Positions 61,917 through 64,000 of a stretch of DNA of 64,000 bases are shown here, one piece after another. The translations under genes and the position numbers were made by a program. Each line of letters starts with the position of its first letter. The first letter of the stretch is position 1. Origin of the DNA: Dyadobacter beijingensis DSM 21582 (GTDB lineage Bacteria; Bacteroidota; Bacteroidia; Cytophagales; Spirosomataceae). The notes under the pieces are model-generated. The model searched no databases and was not told the DNA's origin. It saw only the letters and a list, made by a program, of their open reading frames with translations. The stretch covers positions 1 to 64,000 of the forward strand of contig NZ_KB907789.1 in assembly GCF_000382205.1 (NCBI RefSeq), written 5' to 3'.

Positions 61917-62651
61917 CTAGAATCGCAAATTACCTATTTGATTATGGACGTAGTCGACCCATTCCTTTTGGCTTTTGAAATCAGGGCTCTTAGTCCAGCC
62001 TGCGCCGACAAAATAGGTTATTGGGGTCCCCGGCTGCACATTGATCAGCATGAACTCTTGCTTTTCAAAGGATTTGAATCCCGTGATATGGGAAGGTTTC
62101 GTCAGTACCACAGTTCCGAGCTCGCCATTATCCGGCAAATAGGATTCCCAAATAGCGAGCATCCCTCTCTTCTTATCAGCTGCTATTTGCGGCTTGCTGG
62201 CGTATGCAATCCCCAGCCCAACCGTCAAAGGGCGTTTTTTATCTGCATAAAACGTGCTTGTGACTTTAAAGAAATTGGAGCCCATCGCCATACTAATCAC
62301 TTTCTTTTCAGATACCCAGTAACCATCAACGTTCCATGGCTCGAATAAAAGTTCGAATACGACCTCTGATTCCGTATTTTTTAAAATCCTGTAAGCTGCA
62401 TAAGGCTGGGAAATGTATGGCTTTCCTTTGTCCCAAATCGCCGTTCCGCCCGCGCCTCTTGTAAATCCGACATGAAAAAAGTCGCAACCTTCACCACGGT
62501 CGGAATGATATGGTTGTCCTTGATTATTCAGATCATACCACTTGTCGACAACCGGATATTTGACTGATTTGGTCCAAATGTCGATGCCGCTGCTTACCCG
62601 GTCTTTTACCGGCGGGCCGTAGACTCTAAACCAATCCGGTCGTTTTCCCAA
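61917..62651 (-). pseudogene. DUF4861 domain: C-terminal half of a frameshifted GH88/GH105 fusion
   Basis: 244 codons beginning within the upstream gene: WFRVYGPPVKDRVSSGIDIW, VVDKWYDLNNQGQPYHSDRG, EGCDFFHVGFTRGAGGTAIW, and ending YVHNQIGNLRF. This is the DUF4861 fold, whose relatives begin with ...WENDRIAFRVYGP. The preceding frame supplies exactly HWENDRIG before shifting. Adding one T at 62628-62630 (minus-strand TTT to TTTT) joins both into one protein of about 655 residues. The domain accompanies uronyl hydrolases; its function is unproven. As written it has no signal peptide and a doubtful start. Confidence 0.75.
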
Positions 62652-63886
62652 TGGATATTGCCGTTGGCTTCGGGCATATACCGGACGTATGCCTGTGGCG
62701 GCATGGCTTTTCCATAATCACTCACGTAACAACCCATAGCCTTAGCAGGAAAAATTTCCTTAATCCCCATTTTAGCAGCCTGGGCAAACGCCAGGACGGC
62801 AGGCCCATAAGCGTGAATGTCATCTCGCCTCCAGGGGTGTTTGATGTAGTCTGCTTTCAATCCCAAACCCGGGCAGAGACAGCCGGTCGTCACGTTGCTA
62901 ATTGACCCCTCCGGCGTAATGTAGGATGTGTAGCCGCTTAGTCCTTTGATAAAATGAGGTAAAAATGTCTTGTCAATGATATTTTTTTCAATGCAAACAC
63001 CAATACCAAAAAGCATCAATCCACTTCCGGACGTTTCAACGTAGGAGGTGTGTTCAGTCATTTCCTGGTTCCAAAGCCCTTGTTGATTCTGATATTTAAG
63101 AATTGCCGTGAAAAATTGTCTTGCAAGCTCGTTAACCTCTCTCTTTCTCGGATGAGAATCGGGCAAATCCCGCACTAAAATTGCAAGGGCAAATGCGGCC
63201 CACCCATTTCCCCGGCTCCAATTATCTTCTGAAACGGAATGAAGCCCGGCAAAGCCCCTGCCCTGGTGAACCAGCCCGTTCGGGTCTTTGAGAACTTGAA
63301 AAAGCTGCAATGTTTCATAAATTGCCAGTTCTACATATTCAGGCTTACTCATCGCCAAACCACTATATAACATAAATGGAGTCACGGCAAAAGCGCAGTC
63401 AATCATAATCTGGTCAAGGCTGTCATTCAGCCACGGCGCAGTCATCATGCCGTCAGCGGTGCGCTTTTGATGTCGATACATTTTATCGGCGAATTCGGCC
63501 ACCTGCGGACCAAGTTCGCCGGATTGTTTTAAATAATTCAGATAAGCAATCCCGCTCCCGCCTGCCTCGTAACTGATAAAGCTACCCCTGCCTCTGATTT
63601 CTTTTGTCTTGAACTTACCGAACAACTCAACTGCGTGGTCAAGCATTTTCGGGTCCTGTTGGATAACAGCCAACTCACTCATCGCATGCATTAGCAGGGT
63701 TCCGCCATAAATGCCTAAATCAATTTCTTTCAAACCCCTGTCCAGTGCAAGTTTGGCTATCGCTTTGGTACTTATTGGCTTGCTGTCATTATCCGCCTTT
63801 GCTACCTGGCCTTGATAGATATGATTAAACTGCGCATTCGCACCGAGATCTAACAAGAGAAGGAGTAAAATCAGCTGCTTTTTCAT
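62606..63886 (-). CDS. GH88/GH105 unsaturated glucuronyl/rhamnogalacturonyl hydrolase
   Basis: 426 codons; signal peptide MKKQLILLLLLLDLGANAQF and an (alpha/alpha)6 barrel. The catalytic Asp is likely D163 in DQIMIDCAFAVTPFML. Other marks are VHQGRGFAGLHSVSEDNWSR, GNGWAAFALAILVRDL and YVETSGSGLMLFGIG. The enzyme hydrates 4,5-unsaturated uronic acids left by polysaccharide lyases, which fits the lyase-like heparinase gene next to it. The last nine codons (GLESTARR) are out of frame with the expected continuation into DUF4861, so the C-terminus is abnormal, though the barrel itself is complete. Confidence 0.85.
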   Translation of the reverse strand: MKKQLILLLLLLDLGANAQFNHIYQGQVAKADNDSKPISTKAIAKLALDRGLKEIDLGIYGGTLLMHAMSELAVIQQDPKMLDHAVELFGKFKTKEIRGRGSFISYEAGGSGIAYLNYLKQSGELGPQVAEFADKMYRHQKRTADGMMTAPWLNDSLDQIMIDCAFAVTPFMLYSGLAMSKPEYVELAIYETLQLFQVLKDPNGLVHQGRGFAGLHSVSEDNWSRGNGWAAFALAILVRDLPDSHPRKREVNELARQFFTAILKYQNQQGLWNQEMTEHTSYVETSGSGLMLFGIGVCIEKNIIDKTFLPHFIKGLSGYTSYITPEGSISNVTTGCLCPGLGLKADYIKHPWRRDDIHAYGPAVLAFAQAAKMGIKEIFPAKAMGCYVSDYGKAMPPQAYVRYMPEANGNIHWENDRIGLESTARR

Positions 63887-64000
63887 AGAATGTTCTTCAA
63901 GTAACCCCGCTCACTTTAACCCCGCGTATGTTATTTATAATGTCATTCTATATCGGCAACGCATCTGAAACCAACCGTCGCACAGCGATCCAAACCTGGC
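63887..64000. promoter_or_regulatory. Upstream region of the uronyl hydrolase gene, cut by the window
   Basis: The last 114 bases contain no coding frame that I can support. They should hold the promoter or the 3' flank of a neighbouring gene for the minus-strand hydrolase cluster. Confidence 0.4.

Noticed and set aside
1..64000. tRNA or rRNA genes
   Set aside because: No T-loop plus acceptor-stem pattern or rRNA core was noticed; a scan with tRNAscan-SE would be needed to exclude them fully.

Overview
The window comes from a Bacteroidota chromosome, most likely a Cytophagales member; a Dyadobacter-like genus is my guess from overall protein similarity, not a tested result. The evidence is two SusC/SusD loci headed by ECF sigma/FecR pairs, a Planctomycete-type cytochrome/DUF1553/DUF1501 operon, weak Shine-Dalgarno sites and roughly 50% GC.

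Layout. 1-747: end of an IS3-family element whose orfA carries two 16-nt inserts. 1181-3766: a GAF/PAS histidine kinase, followed by a possible decayed response regulator and about 1.7 kb of mostly empty sequence. 5262-9975: an XRE regulator, then a short double-glycine-leader peptide gene, a terminator/attenuator, an HlyD-type adaptor and a C39-peptidase ABC exporter; this is the best candidate here for an undescribed secreted-peptide system. 10.5-13.6 kb: an excisionase-like HTH gene, an ArdA antirestriction gene, a 123-nt multi-stem element, a serine hydrolase of the beta-lactamase fold and an isochorismatase-family gene broken by an amber codon. 14.1-20.5 kb: fasciclin protein, two ferritin-like secreted proteins, and a TonB siderophore-type receptor with a small exported protein and a DUF4198 protein.

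20.6-25.6 kb is a scar region. A complete IS3-family element (21128-22410) sits against a NT-HEPN gene that has lost its nucleotidyltransferase half. Next come an XRE gene, remnants of mobile-element genes, a truncated SnoaL-like gene, an SDR/AraC pair and two overlapping 45-codon ORFs. 25.6-31.9 kb holds, on the minus strand, the DUF2231-cytochrome-LRR, PSCyt/LamG/DUF1553 and DUF1501 genes, coupled by overlapping ends.

32.5-40.8 kb (minus) is PUL 1: ECF sigma, FecR, SusC (with STN domain), SusD, and an exported pyruvyltransferase-fold protein; it has no glycoside hydrolase. 41.9-59.1 kb (minus) is PUL 2: ECF sigma, FecR, SusC (STN), SusD, GH38-like enzyme, ROK kinase, EamA transporter, SIS sugar isomerase, a second GH38-like paralogue and a GH36-like enzyme. 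The likely flow is surface capture by SusCD, cleavage by the exported enzymes, import of the product by the EamA permease or another route, then phosphorylation (ROK) and isomerisation or deamination (SIS). 59.4-63.9 kb holds a ThuA-like gene, a heparinase II/III gene with an internal deletion, and a GH88/GH105-DUF4861 fusion split by one missing base: a uronate-polysaccharide cluster that appears to be decaying. I saw no tRNA, rRNA or CRISPR array.
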